Assembly (NCBI GenBank): GCA_963842305.1
Contig: CAWJFW010000006.1
Span: forward strand, 1-64,000
Source of the DNA: JAIBJN01 sp963842305
GTDB taxonomy: Bacteria > Actinomycetota > Thermoleophilia > Gaiellales > Gaiellaceae
Length of the DNA stretch: 64,000 nucleotides
Reading direction: 5' to 3'
Numbering within the stretch: the first letter of the stretch is position 1; each line of letters opens with the position of its first letter. The notes beneath the pieces were generated by a model that ran no database searches, was not told where the DNA came from, and saw nothing but the letters and a program-made list of their open reading frames with translations. The position numbers and the translations under genes were made by a program. Of this stretch, positions 41,852-50,375 are shown piece after piece.

Positions 41852-41941
41852 GGCGGGGTGCCCGAGCGGTCGAAAGGGGCGGTCTTGAAAACCGCTAGAC
41901 GGTGCTGAGCCGTCTCCTGGGTTCGAATCCCAGCCCCGCCG
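41852..41941 (+). tRNA. tRNA-Ser (UGA)
   Basis: Acceptor GGCGGGG/CCCCGCC with discriminator G; anticodon stem GCGGT/ACCGC around CTTGAAA (anticodon TGA); long variable arm GACGGTGCTGAGCCGTC; T-arm GGGTTCGAATCCC. CCA is not encoded. Its 3' half is repeated at 43709-43765. Confidence 0.96.
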
Positions 41942-42057
41942 CTCTACCATGCACAATCCCGCTCACCATGCGGGGTTCCGGCTCGGCATGCGGGATCGCG
42001 CGGCCGTCGAGCAGCCCCGAACCTCTTCGTCGGCTGTAGATCGAGCTGCGTCGCCCG

Positions 42058-43476
42058 TCAGCCCTGCTGCGACTTGAGTCTGCCAGGAAGGAGCAGCCCC
42101 GCCACCAGGCCAATGAGCCCGAACACGATCAGCGAGGCCATCGCCCACGCGTAGGCCCGGTTTCCTGTGGCGACGACGGAGACGAGGATCGTGCCGGCGA
42201 TCGCGGTGCCGAAGGACGAGCCCAAGTTTGAGATGCTCCGCGACAGCCCCGAAATCTCGCCCTGCAGCTCCTCGGGGAAGCTCGACTGCACGACGTTCAC
42301 TGAGGGAGTGAGCATCCCGCCCAGGCCGAGGCCGACCAGTGCCAACCCGGGTACGAATGCCCAGAGGCTGTCGGAGGCCCTGACGAGGCCGAGCAGGATC
42401 GCGATCCCGGCGATGGTGACAACGAAGCCGGCGACGATCAACGTGCGCTGGGCGTACCTCTTCGCGAGGCGCTCCGCAGCGAGGGAGGAGAAGAGGATGC
42501 CGAGTGTCGCGGCGGTGAAGATGACGCCGGTCTTGATTGCGCTGTAGCCGCGATCCTCCTGCAGGAAGACGGAGACGACGAACGACACGCCCATCAGCAA
42601 AAGCCACTGGATGTTCTGCGTGACCAGGGCGAGGTTGCAGGTCCGGTTCTTGAACAGGCCGGTCGACAGCAGCGCCTCCTTGCCCGCCCGCTCGCGGCGG
42701 CGGATGAAGAGAAAGAACGCAACCAGGAACACGGCTCCGATCACGAGGAACACCGCGAATAGCGTGTTGTTGCTCCCTGCCTGGAGGATTCCGAAGACGA
42801 CGCAGAACATCCCGACTCCCGACAGGATCGCCCCGACGGCGTCGAAGGGACGTGTCGGATCGGGCGCGAGCGGGTCGACCATGCGCCGGCTCAGGAGGAT
42901 GATCGCCCCGACCACCAGGGCCTGGAAGACGAACGCGGCTCGCCAGCTGATTCCGGTCGTGATCACACCCCCGATCAACGGGCCTGCCGCGGCGCCGATG
43001 CCTCCCAGCCCGCTAATCACGCCGAAAGCCCAGGCACGGGAGGTCATGTCGCCCCACCACAAGGTCGCGAGGATGTAGACAGGGGGGATCAGCAGCGCCG
43101 TCCCCACGCCCTCGAACACCGAGTTTCCGAGGATCAGCACACCGAGGTTCGGCGAGATCGCGCTGGTCAAAGCCCCGACCCCATACAGCGCCAGACCCCA
43201 GATGAAGCACCGCTTGCGGCCCCAGCGGTCGGTCAGCTTGCTGCAGGGGATCATGAGGATGGCCATGATCAGCAGGAAAAGGGTGATTGCGGTCTGGACG
43301 CCCTTGACGGTCGTGTTGAGGTCCTCGCTGATGTCGTTGATCATCACGTTCATGTTCGAGCCGGCGAAGCTGCAGATGAACTGCGCTAGCGCAAGCGGAA
43401 GGATCAGCCTCCGCGCAGAGGCGAGCGGACGATCCAAAGTCGTGGCCTGGCTCACCGGTGCCGAACTCTCACACAC
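42058..43476 (-). CDS. MFS drug-type transporter
   Basis: This 472-residue transporter has about 14 membrane helices and the DHA2-like signs KLTDRWGRKRCFIWGLALYG, ILGNSVFEGVGTALLIPPVY and AGPLIGGVITTGISWRAAF (the drug:H+ antiporter motif C region). Substrate unknown; drug or metabolite efflux is likely. GTG 43476 is used. It is the only gene inside the tRNA-Ser-bracketed segment. Confidence 0.85.
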   Translation of the reverse strand: MCESSAPVSQATTLDRPLASARRLILPLALAQFICSFAGSNMNVMINDISEDLNTTVKGVQTAITLFLLIMAILMIPCSKLTDRWGRKRCFIWGLALYGVGALTSAISPNLGVLILGNSVFEGVGTALLIPPVYILATLWWGDMTSRAWAFGVISGLGGIGAAAGPLIGGVITTGISWRAAFVFQALVVGAIILLSRRMVDPLAPDPTRPFDAVGAILSGVGMFCVVFGILQAGSNNTLFAVFLVIGAVFLVAFFLFIRRRERAGKEALLSTGLFKNRTCNLALVTQNIQWLLLMGVSFVVSVFLQEDRGYSAIKTGVIFTAATLGILFSSLAAERLAKRYAQRTLIVAGFVVTIAGIAILLGLVRASDSLWAFVPGLALVGLGLGGMLTPSVNVVQSSFPEELQGEISGLSRSISNLGSSFGTAIAGTILVSVVATGNRAYAWAMASLIVFGLIGLVAGLLLPGRLKSQQG

Positions 43477-43708
43477 CTGATCTCCACGCGCCGCAGGTCG
43501 GTAGGCGACTTCTGCCCGCCCATCGCTGTCTCGACCTGGCTAATCATCATGCTGCGGCGAGCTTAGGTTCGTCGGCGGTGATCCCAGTGCATCGCGTTCC
43601 TGACCGCAGCATCGGAAGGGCCCCGCCTCATCCTCCTCTCCGGGACTGGGGGCGCAGATAGGGGCGCACCCGCCGTTTCCCGCATGGTTAAACCAAAAAC
43701 AGAGCCGC

Positions 43709-43765
43709 CTTGAAACCGCTAGACGGTGCTGAGCGTCTCCTGGGTTCGAATCCAGCCCCGCCGCT
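43709..43765 (+). repeat. displaced 3' half of tRNA-Ser (att-like)
   Basis: Fifty-seven bases match tRNA-Ser 41884-41943 except for three deletions (AAAA to AAA, GCCG to GCG, CCC to CC). There is no 5' half. A further stretch of similarity follows each copy (41978-42004 and 43781-43806, CCGGCTCG-CATGCGGG-TCGCGCGGC). The rest of the gap 43477-43839 shows a short AT-rich stretch at 43686-43701 and no gene. Confidence 0.85.
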
Positions 43766-43839
43766 TCACGAGCGGGATCCCCGGCTCGCCATGCGGGCTC
43801 GCGCGGCGCGATGACCCCTCCTTCACGTGCGCTGGGCCG

Positions 43840-45195
43840 TCAAGAGCTCGTCGATCGCGGTTCAGACTTGCGCGATGCCCAGGCGCGCCCTCGGCCGGTG
43901 AGCGTCGGCTCGCGGGCCCGGTCGTCGGCGGCTGACGCGCGGCCGCCGCCCGGACCGATGAGGTACCACGCCTCGACTTCGCCCTTCCCCTTGACCGAGA
44001 TGGTCCCGCGCGGCTCGCAGTCGAACTCGTCGGCGACGAGCGCATACGTCGCGCGAGTGATCTGGATCCGCCCCGGCGTCCCGTGCGACTCCATACGACT
44101 GGCCATGTTCACGGCTTCGCCCCAGAGGTCGTACAGGAAACGCTTGCGTCCGATCACGCCGGCCACCACCGGGCCCGAATTGATGCCGATCCGGAGCTCG
44201 AGGCCGAGGTGCCCGACTTCGTCGCCCGAGCGCATCGCCTTGAGCATGTCGAGTGCCATCTGCGCGAGCGCGCGAGCATGGTCGGGGCGTGGTGTCGGGA
44301 CGCCCGCAGCGACCATGTAGCAGTCCCCGATGGTCTTGATCTTCTCGAGCCCGTGCCGCTCCGCGAGCTCGTCGAAGTGGCGGAACAGGTGGTCGAGACA
44401 GCTGACCACCTCCGCGGGCGGGAGCCGCTCCGACCAGGGCGTGAAGTCGACCACGTCGGCGAACAGGATCGAGGCCGACTCGAACTGGTCTGCGATCGGC
44501 TGAGTCTGTGCCTTCAGCTTTTCGGCGATCGAGCGCGGCAGGATGTTGAGCAGAAGGTCTTCGGCCTTTGCCTGTTCCTGCCGGAGCGCTTCGAGCGCAT
44601 GGCGGCGTTGGCTGGCGAACACCGCGAGCAGCGTGAACACGATCGTGCCGCCGACCGCGATGTTCAGGGCCAGCATCGTGCTCGTGAACCAGCTGGGTGG
44701 GACCGGCCAGATCGGGCCCACTATCTCCCCCGCGATCCCCGATCCGAGGAACACGGCGAGGTACGCGACGTACCAGCGTGCCGCCGACCGGACGTCGCTG
44801 AACACGAGCGCCCCGAGCGGGGCGAGAATCCCCCAGAGGCCGACGCCGGCGGAGTCAAGGAATCCGCCGAGCGGGATCATCGACAGCGTCGGCGCGAGCA
44901 GGATGGCGATCTGGCTCACCAGGAGCAGCCACGGGAGGTCGCGCGTCCTCGAGAACACGATGATCGCACCGAGCAGGACGCCGAAGTAGACGAGCGGCAC
45001 CACACCGACCGGCGATCCGAGCGCGAGATACAGCGCCCCCCACAGTGCCGCGACGGGCAGGATCAACACGGAGATCAGGACCAGCAGTGCCTTCCGAGCA
45101 CGCAGGTCCTCGTCGTCGCGGGGATCCGCGCCGACGAGCGACAGCCGCGCGATGACGCGATCCGCCGCGGCTCGGATTCGGTGCAGTAGGTGCAT
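43840..45195 (-). CDS. membrane adenylate/guanylate cyclase (class III)
   Basis: This 451-residue protein has five or six N-terminal membrane helices (about 35-195), a coiled coil (about 195-225, FASQRRHALEALRQEQAKAE), a conserved signalling linker (LLLNILPRSIAEKLK) and a class III catalytic domain. That domain shows SILFADVVDFTPWSERL (metal Asp), GLEKIKTIGDCYMVAAGV (substrate Lys), and GPVVAGVIGRKRFLYDLWGE with VNMASRM. It makes cAMP, or less likely cGMP, under an unknown membrane input. ATG 45195 starts just before a basic N-terminus; the frame is open to 45300. Confidence 0.85.
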   Translation of the reverse strand: MHLLHRIRAAADRVIARLSLVGADPRDDEDLRARKALLVLISVLILPVAALWGALYLALGSPVGVVPLVYFGVLLGAIIVFSRTRDLPWLLLVSQIAILLAPTLSMIPLGGFLDSAGVGLWGILAPLGALVFSDVRSAARWYVAYLAVFLGSGIAGEIVGPIWPVPPSWFTSTMLALNIAVGGTIVFTLLAVFASQRRHALEALRQEQAKAEDLLLNILPRSIAEKLKAQTQPIADQFESASILFADVVDFTPWSERLPPAEVVSCLDHLFRHFDELAERHGLEKIKTIGDCYMVAAGVPTPRPDHARALAQMALDMLKAMRSGDEVGHLGLELRIGINSGPVVAGVIGRKRFLYDLWGEAVNMASRMESHGTPGRIQITRATYALVADEFDCEPRGTISVKGKGEVEAWYLIGPGGGRASAADDRAREPTLTGRGRAWASRKSEPRSTSS

Positions 45196-45323
45196 CGTGG
45201 GAGACGAAACGTTGCGGGGCTCGTGTGAGCGGCCGCTCGGTCGGGCTCGAACCGACGAGCCCTCCTGACGTGCTATTCCCGCCGCAACCGTTTGTGACAC
45301 CCCGCTAGCGACGTCTAGGGGTG

Positions 45324-45356
45324 AGCGGCGAGCAGCGGCCGAAGCTGCTCGCCGCT
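45324..45356 (-). terminator. hairpin after the DoxX gene
   Basis: AGCGGCGAGCAGC and its exact complement pair (13 bp) around a 7-nt loop, 25 nt past the stop of the gene ending at 45382. No U-tract is visible. Confidence 0.6.
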
Positions 45357-45381
45357 TGCGGAGCGCGAATCGGTAGCCCTC

Positions 45382-45831
45382 TCAGGCGGCGCGGGTCAAC
45401 GGCTCCTCGACCGGTGAGGCCGCTCGCGCAGTGTGGAAGACGGTGCTCAGGCGGGCGAGGGTGAGGGCGCCGAGCATGAGCCCGAAGTCGCGCAGGGCGA
45501 TGTCGTAGTAGCGCGGCGGGTCGACAGTGAGCAGGTTGAGGACGATGCCCGCGAGCCACGCTGCGACGACGTAGGCGCCGATACGCGGCGCCACGGCGAC
45601 GAGCAGGCCGGCGGCGATCTCGACCACGCCGACGAAGTACATGAAGTCCTGCGCGCTGCCTGGGACGATGTCGTTCACCCAGGGCGCCAGGTAGTTCGTC
45701 CAGTCGACCGTCCAGTTGAAGAACTTGTCGAGCCCGAAGAGGATCGGGGCCACGGTGAAGCCGATGCGCAGGAGCGTGAACGCCTGGTAGACAGGGTTGC
45801 CGAGCTCCGCTCTCTCGGTCGTCGCTGCCAT
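45382..45831 (-). CDS. DoxX family membrane protein
   Basis: This 149-residue protein has four membrane helices: QAFTLLRIGFTVAPILFGLD, DFMYFVGVVEIAAGLLVAVA, YVVAAWLAGIVLNLLTV and the C-terminal FGLMLGALTLARLST. The FGLDKFFNW motif is typical of DoxX/SURF4-like proteins, which often act with redox or thiol-stress systems. ATG 45831 has a perfect AGGAGG upstream. Confidence 0.8.
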   Translation of the reverse strand: MAATTERAELGNPVYQAFTLLRIGFTVAPILFGLDKFFNWTVDWTNYLAPWVNDIVPGSAQDFMYFVGVVEIAAGLLVAVAPRIGAYVVAAWLAGIVLNLLTVDPPRYYDIALRDFGLMLGALTLARLSTVFHTARAASPVEEPLTRAA

Positions 45832-45978
45832 GCTCGTCGTACCTCCTGATCGAGGTCCCGGCGGGACCTTCGTCAGCTAGGTGACCACCGCCGGCAAGTT
45901 CTTACTCGAGGTTCTCCTGAACCAAGCGTAATGCGGCGTGGCTGCAGACCATGTCCAGGCGATCGACTCCTGTGGTCG

Positions 45979-46863
45979 TTACCGGAGAATCTTCTCGAAC
46001 CAGTGGTCCGCGAAGAGCTCGTCGTTGAAGGCGGGCACTTCGAGGTAGCCCGCCGACCGGTACAGGGAGATCGCCTCCGTGAGCGTGCGGTTCGTCTCCA
46101 GCCGGACGGCGCGGTCGCCATGGGCGGCTGCGCGCGCCTCCAGCTCGGCCAGGAGCCGCCTGCCGATACCGAGCCCGCGCGCGGACTCCGCGACCCACAT
46201 CCGCTTGATGTCGGACGGGCCGCCGGGATGGTGCTTGAGCGCGCCGCAGCCGATCGGCGCCCCGCGGAGGTAGGCGACCACCATGACGCCCGCCGGCGGC
46301 CTGATCTCGTGCGGCTCGGCGGTCGAGCCCGTCGACGGATCGAACGACGCGCCGGAGCGGCGCTCGAGCTCGGCGAAGTAGGAGCGGAGGCACTGCCTGG
46401 CGTCCGCATGGGCCGGATCGACCGGCGTGATCTCGACGAGGGCGACCGTGAGCAGCCGCTCGACCTCGCGCATCGCGGCGACGAGCCGCTCGCGCTCGCC
46501 GTTCGTCAGGGGCTCGAGGATCGACCGGGCGAGCTCGTCGCTTCGCCCATCGACCACATCGCGCTCCTCCCGACCGGCGGGCGTGAGCCGTACGGTGCGG
46601 GCGCGTCGGTCGGACACGCCCGGCGTCACCTCGACCAGGCGGGCCCTCTCGAGCGAGCGGAGGAGGCGGCTCGCATGGCCGGAGTCGAGCCCGAGGCGCG
46701 TGCGCAGCGCGCGCACCTCGCAGCCCTCCTCGCCGACCTCCCAGAGGATACGGGCCTCGCCGAGCGGCCTGTCGCGGGCGAGGTAGCGGTCGTCGAGCGC
46801 CCCGACCCGCTGGGTCACCGCGCGGTTGAAGCGGCGAACCTGTTCCACCATCGCATCCTCCAT
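45979..46863 (-). CDS. MarR regulator fused to GNAT acetyltransferase
   Basis: This 294-residue protein has a MarR winged helix (about 1-145; GLDSGHASRLLRSLERARLV, PGVSDRRARTVRLTPAGREE) followed by a GNAT domain (about 150-294; IKRMWVAESARGLGIGRRLL with the acetyl-CoA pyrophosphate loop RGLGIGR, and NRTLTEAISLYRSAGYLEVP). Such fusions combine sensing and acetylation; targets are unknown. ATG 46863 follows TAAGAT by 6 nt, and that -10 box lies within a palindrome, so autoregulation is likely. Confidence 0.85.
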   Translation of the reverse strand: MEDAMVEQVRRFNRAVTQRVGALDDRYLARDRPLGEARILWEVGEEGCEVRALRTRLGLDSGHASRLLRSLERARLVEVTPGVSDRRARTVRLTPAGREERDVVDGRSDELARSILEPLTNGERERLVAAMREVERLLTVALVEITPVDPAHADARQCLRSYFAELERRSGASFDPSTGSTAEPHEIRPPAGVMVVAYLRGAPIGCGALKHHPGGPSDIKRMWVAESARGLGIGRRLLAELEARAAAHGDRAVRLETNRTLTEAISLYRSAGYLEVPAFNDELFADHWFEKILR

Positions 46864-46883
46864 TCTCTGATCTTAGTCAGAGA
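46864..46883 (-). promoter_or_regulatory. palindrome over -10 box of the MarR-GNAT gene
   Basis: TCTCTGA and TCAGAGA flank a 6-bp centre. TAAGAT (46870-46875, minus strand), the probable -10 box, lies in the middle, and the start codon is immediately adjacent. Confidence 0.6.
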
Positions 46884-47030
46884 TCGTGAGGCAGGGCAGG
46901 CTTTCAGCGCGCCAGGTAGCGCGAGGCCGAAGTCGAAGTCGTCGCTGGCCACGGTCGTGACGCGCCCGGCGACGACCATGCGTCCGCTCGGCTTGACTGA
47001 TTGGAGGGGCGTACGGGCTACCGTCCGAGC

Positions 47031-47930
47031 ATGCACAGGCTGGCGGACCGGTTGCCGTTCCTCTCCACGACTATGCGGGCGGCGCTCGTCGTCTTCGTGC
47101 TCGCCTGGATCTTCGGCCCCTACGAGCTGCGATCGGCGGTGCCGGTCTGGGTCGCCTTCCTGATCGTGCTCGGGCTCGAGATCAGCTTCCTCGTCGGCGC
47201 CATCGGCCGGCCATCCCCGCAGCCGGACCGAGGGCCTCAGCCGGTCGATCGCGAGCGCTTCGGGTATCTCGGGTGGCCCGACGAGGACGAGGAGGAAGAA
47301 GCGGGCGAGGTCGACGACGAGGAGCACCCGGGCATCTGGGTACCCGTGCGGCGGTTCCTCGTGGGGGTGGCACTCATTGCCGCCCTCGCCCTCCTCTTCT
47401 GGCTCGTCGAGAGCCGGACGGGATGGGACTCGCTCTCGGTCGAGACCCGCACCGAGGCCCAGGACCGCTTCTCCGAGGAGGCCTCGCTGATCGCGGAGAA
47501 ACCCGTGCGGATCCGCTGCGACGAGTCCGGGGCGTATGTCGGAGCCGTCCAACACACCGACGGAGTCGCCACGGTGGGAGGCGACCTTGCATACCTCACG
47601 CCGGAGCGCTGCCTCGACCTCTACCGGCTCGCGTTCGAGGGTGAGGTGACCGGGAGCCAGACCGGGCGCTCGATCGTCGTCCTGGCACACGAGGCGTGGC
47701 ACCTCCACGGCGTCGACGACGAGGGGACGACGGAGTGCTATGCGATTCAATCCGGCGTCGCGCTCGGGGAGCGGCTGGGCCTCTCGGCGGACGCCGCGAG
47801 ACGGCTGATGGACCAACAGCTCGCCGAGAACGCGGGCCGAAGCGGGGTGGCTGTCGAGTACCTCGTCCCTCCGGGCTGCCGCGACGGCGAGGCCCTCGAC
47901 CTCGACCCGAGCAGTCACCGGTTCCCGTGA
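47031..47930 (+). CDS. membrane protein with HEAWH zinc-protease-like motif
   Basis: This 299-residue protein has three membrane helices (about 17-33, 36-57 and 109-127), an acidic loop (DEDEEEEAGEVDDEEH) and an external C-terminal domain. In that domain IVVLAHEAWHLHG (H220, E221, H224) precedes TTECYAIQSG (E235), the arrangement of a gluzincin-type metalloprotease with Cys next to the third ligand. I recognise no named family. The start at ATG 47031 follows TACCGT by 6 nt. Confidence 0.65.
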   Translation: MHRLADRLPFLSTTMRAALVVFVLAWIFGPYELRSAVPVWVAFLIVLGLEISFLVGAIGRPSPQPDRGPQPVDRERFGYLGWPDEDEEEEAGEVDDEEHPGIWVPVRRFLVGVALIAALALLFWLVESRTGWDSLSVETRTEAQDRFSEEASLIAEKPVRIRCDESGAYVGAVQHTDGVATVGGDLAYLTPERCLDLYRLAFEGEVTGSQTGRSIVVLAHEAWHLHGVDDEGTTECYAIQSGVALGERLGLSADAARRLMDQQLAENAGRSGVAVEYLVPPGCRDGEALDLDPSSHRFP

Positions 47931-48068
47931 CGACATCCTTGTGCGAACGGGCTCAAGTCCGGCGGACGTCGTGCCGATACGGACCTCGAGAGAACGAGGA
48001 GCGCGGTCATCCTCGGCGGTCGCCGCAGCCAGCCGAGGTGAGAGAGCCGAGCTCCTCGTTTTCGTTGG

Positions 48069-48845
48069 TCAGCGCGGCGCGGGCAGCGGAAGGCGGAGCA
48101 GGCGCGCCGCGATGCCCTGGATCGTGCGCGTCCCGTAGTGGTGACTCGGATTCCAGCGCGTCAGGATCGAGAGGGCGAGCCGGCGGCGTCCCTCCCGGAC
48201 AAGCGCGGACTGGTGAGTGACGAGCCCGGTGCCGGATCCCCAGCCGCCCTTGAAGTAGATCGTCCAGCCGGGGGGGAGCGCCTGGGGGATTCCCCACCGT
48301 TGCCGCCGGACGATGTCCGTTAACAGCCCGAGGGCGTAGCGCCGGTGTCGGGCCGCGACGAGCGCATCGATCCGGGAGAAGAAGCGAGCCTGGTCGGTCG
48401 CGCACGTCGTCGAGTTGCCCCAGATCGGCCAGGCGAACCTGAAGGCCCGCATGCCCGCCCGCTCGGCGAGCGCGTCGAGCCTGTGCGCGCCGACCGTCCG
48501 GAGGACGGCGCCCGCTGCGGCGTTGTCCGACCACCTGATCATGGGGCCGAGCAGCGCGCGATCGGAACCGTGCAACGCGCGGTGGCGCACCGAGGGGAGA
48601 TTGAGGTAGGCGACCAGGGCCATGGCCTTGAGGAGGCTCGCGGACGGGACGCGCGCGCCCCGTCGAAAGCCGTGGATCCGACCGCGCTCGTCGACGAGCG
48701 CGAAGCTCTCGACACCCGCGCGCGTCTGGAGGTAGCGCACGGCGGAGGCCTTCCGCTCCTTCCAGATCGACGCCCCGGCGGGCGATGCGCTCAGGAGGAG
48801 GGCCAGCGCAGCCAGAACGGCGAGCAAGACTGCCCAGGGCCGCAT
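48069..48845 (-). CDS. secreted serine hydrolase (class A beta-lactamase fold)
   Basis: This 258-residue protein has a signal peptide (MRPWAVLLAVLAALALLLSA) and the penicillin-recognising motifs S70-LL-K73 (SASLLKAM), S106-D-N108 (IRWSDNAAAGAVL) and KGG (IYFKGGWGSG). It could be a beta-lactamase-like enzyme or a D,D-carboxypeptidase relative; there is no Glu166-type Omega-loop I can place with confidence. It starts 10 bp after the sigma factor stop on the same strand. ATG 48845 gives the signal peptide. Confidence 0.75.
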   Translation of the reverse strand: MRPWAVLLAVLAALALLLSASPAGASIWKERKASAVRYLQTRAGVESFALVDERGRIHGFRRGARVPSASLLKAMALVAYLNLPSVRHRALHGSDRALLGPMIRWSDNAAAGAVLRTVGAHRLDALAERAGMRAFRFAWPIWGNSTTCATDQARFFSRIDALVAARHRRYALGLLTDIVRRQRWGIPQALPPGWTIYFKGGWGSGTGLVTHQSALVREGRRRLALSILTRWNPSHHYGTRTIQGIAARLLRLPLPAPR

Positions 48846-48855
48846 CACCGCGGGC

Positions 48856-49893
48856 CTAAACGACGCCCTGGAGGGCCGCGATCTCCCGCCGCACCGCGAG
48901 GCGCTCGAGCGCATCGGCCTCGATCTGGCGCACACGCTCGCGCGTGAGGCCGAGGCCGCGCCCGATCTCCTCGAGCGATTCGGGATCGCGCTCGCCGTTC
49001 AGCCCGTAGCGGCGTTTCAGCACCTCTCGCTCGCGGTCCGGAAGCTCGTCGAGGGCGTCCCGGAGCGCCTCCTGGGCAAGGTTCACCGTCACCTCCTGCT
49101 CGACGTCCTCTTCGTCGCCGGCGAGGAGCTCCTGGAAGGTCGTGCCGCTTGCCTCCGAGATCGGCTTGTCGAGGCTCGTGACCGCCCGTGCCGCCGCCCG
49201 CACCTCCCCGACCTGAGCGACCGTGATGCGCGCCGCCTCCGCCACTTCCTCGTCGGTCGGCATGCGCCCGAGCCTCGGCGCCAGGTCGCGCTCGGCGCGC
49301 GACATGCGCTGCTCGCGCTCGACGATATGCACCGGCACCCGGATCTCGCGCGACTTGTTGGCGACGCCCCGCTGCACGGCCTGGCGGATCCACCAGGTCG
49401 CGTACGTCGAGAACTTGAAGCCCCTGCGCCAGTCGAACTTCTCGACGGCACGGATGAGGCCGATGATCCCCTCCTGGATCAGGTCGAGCAGCGAGAGCCC
49501 GTGCCCCTGGTAGCGCTTCGCGATCGAGACGACCAGGCGCAGGTTCGAGTTGATCATCTGATCCTTGGCCTCGAGGTCCCCGCGCTCGATCCGCTGGGCG
49601 AGCTCGATCTCCTGCTCCTTCGTCAGCAGCGGGTAGCGCCCGATCTCCTGCATGAAGAGCTGCAGCGCGTCGGTCGTCGCCACGGCGAGGTCGCCGTTCA
49701 CGTAGGTCGTCTTCGCCTCACGGCCGCAGTTGTCGCGCAGCTCGATCCGGCGGCGTTCGATCTCCTCGTAGAGATCCTCGATCTCCTCCTCGCCCAGCTC
49801 GAGTGCCTCGACGAGCGTGTCGATCTCCGAGTACTCGAGGCACTCGAACTCCTCACCACGTTCAAGGAGGGCTTGCAGCTGCGGGTCCATCAC
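48856..49893 (-). CDS. RNA polymerase sigma factor, principal (sigma-70 group 1/2) type
   Basis: This 345-residue sigma factor has region 1.2 (DALQLFMQEIGRYPLLTKEQE), 2.1-2.4 (NLRLVVSIAKRYQGHGLSLL, DLIQEGIIGLIRAVEKFDWR, FKFSTYATWWIRQAVQR), region 3 (IRVPVHIVEREQRM) and 4.1-4.2 (LPDREREVLKRRYGL, SLEEIGRGLGLTRERVRQIE). The N-terminal 60 residues are acidic and short compared with housekeeping sigmas, so it may be a group 2 (SigB/HrdB-like) paralogue. ATG 49893 is used. Confidence 0.9.
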   Translation of the reverse strand: MMDPQLQALLERGEEFECLEYSEIDTLVEALELGEEEIEDLYEEIERRRIELRDNCGREAKTTYVNGDLAVATTDALQLFMQEIGRYPLLTKEQEIELAQRIERGDLEAKDQMINSNLRLVVSIAKRYQGHGLSLLDLIQEGIIGLIRAVEKFDWRRGFKFSTYATWWIRQAVQRGVANKSREIRVPVHIVEREQRMSRAERDLAPRLGRMPTDEEVAEAARITVAQVGEVRAAARAVTSLDKPISEASGTTFQELLAGDEEDVEQEVTVNLAQEALRDALDELPDREREVLKRRYGLNGERDPESLEEIGRGLGLTRERVRQIEADALERLAVRREIAALQGVV

Positions 49894-50016
49894 CGTTCGT
49901 ATCTCCTCGCCGAGCGGGGGGAAACATCAACGATACGCCGATGGCCCAGGCGACGTTGACGGAGACGAAAAGACGGGCTACCGTCGCGCTTTGTCCCAGT
50001 CAGGCGGGAGGAAGCG

Positions 50017-50361
50017 ATGGCGGAGATCGATTGGAGACAGGTCGACAGCGAGGCGTTCCAGGAGGTCGACCGGGAGCGAATCGCGCTTCTCACGGCCACG
50101 GTCAAGTCCGAGACGGATCTTGCGACCGAGCTCATCCTGGACCCACTGCCGCAACTCATCGAAGGCGCGGCGCAGTTCGACTACGGCTTCCAGGTCGACG
50201 AGAGCTGGACGGTCTCGCTCGAGCGCGTCAACGCCGAGGTGCCCGTCGGCCCGGGGAAGGGGCCGCGCAAGATTATCGTGGTCTTCGTTCTCCTGCCGCT
50301 GATGAGCGAGGCACAGGCGGTCGTGTACCGCGTGCCGCAGGACGCCGTTCAGGCGGATTAG
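50017..50361 (+). CDS. hypothetical acidic protein
   Basis: This 114-residue soluble protein starts at ATG 50017 with GCGGGAGGAAGCG upstream, a good ribosome site. It has a helical N-half (AFQEVDRERIALLTATVKSE) and a strand-rich C-half (FDYGFQVDESWTVSLERVNA, KIIVVFVLLPLMSEAQAVVY). No family is recognised. It converges with the large cyclase gene. Confidence 0.6.
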   Translation: MAEIDWRQVDSEAFQEVDRERIALLTATVKSETDLATELILDPLPQLIEGAAQFDYGFQVDESWTVSLERVNAEVPVGPGKGPRKIIVVFVLLPLMSEAQAVVYRVPQDAVQAD

Positions 50362-50375
50362 CCGGCTCGTCGCAC

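Larger units (their letters stand above)
41884..43765. mobile_element. putative small element integrated at tRNA-Ser
   Basis: The segment from the anticodon loop of tRNA-Ser to its 3' end (41884-41943) recurs in direct orientation at 43709-43765. It differs only by three one-base deletions. Intact tRNA at one end and a displaced 3' half at the other is the classical result of integrase insertion at a tRNA. The enclosed 1.77 kb holds one MFS gene and no integrase, so this would be a remnant or a passively mobilised piece. Confidence 0.5.

Noticed and set aside
45240..45256. T-arm-like hairpin (GTCGG, TTCGAGC, CCGAC on the minus strand), possibly a tRNA remnant
   Set aside because: No matching acceptor 5' strand, D-arm or anticodon arm is found upstream; a lone T-arm-like stem can occur by chance.
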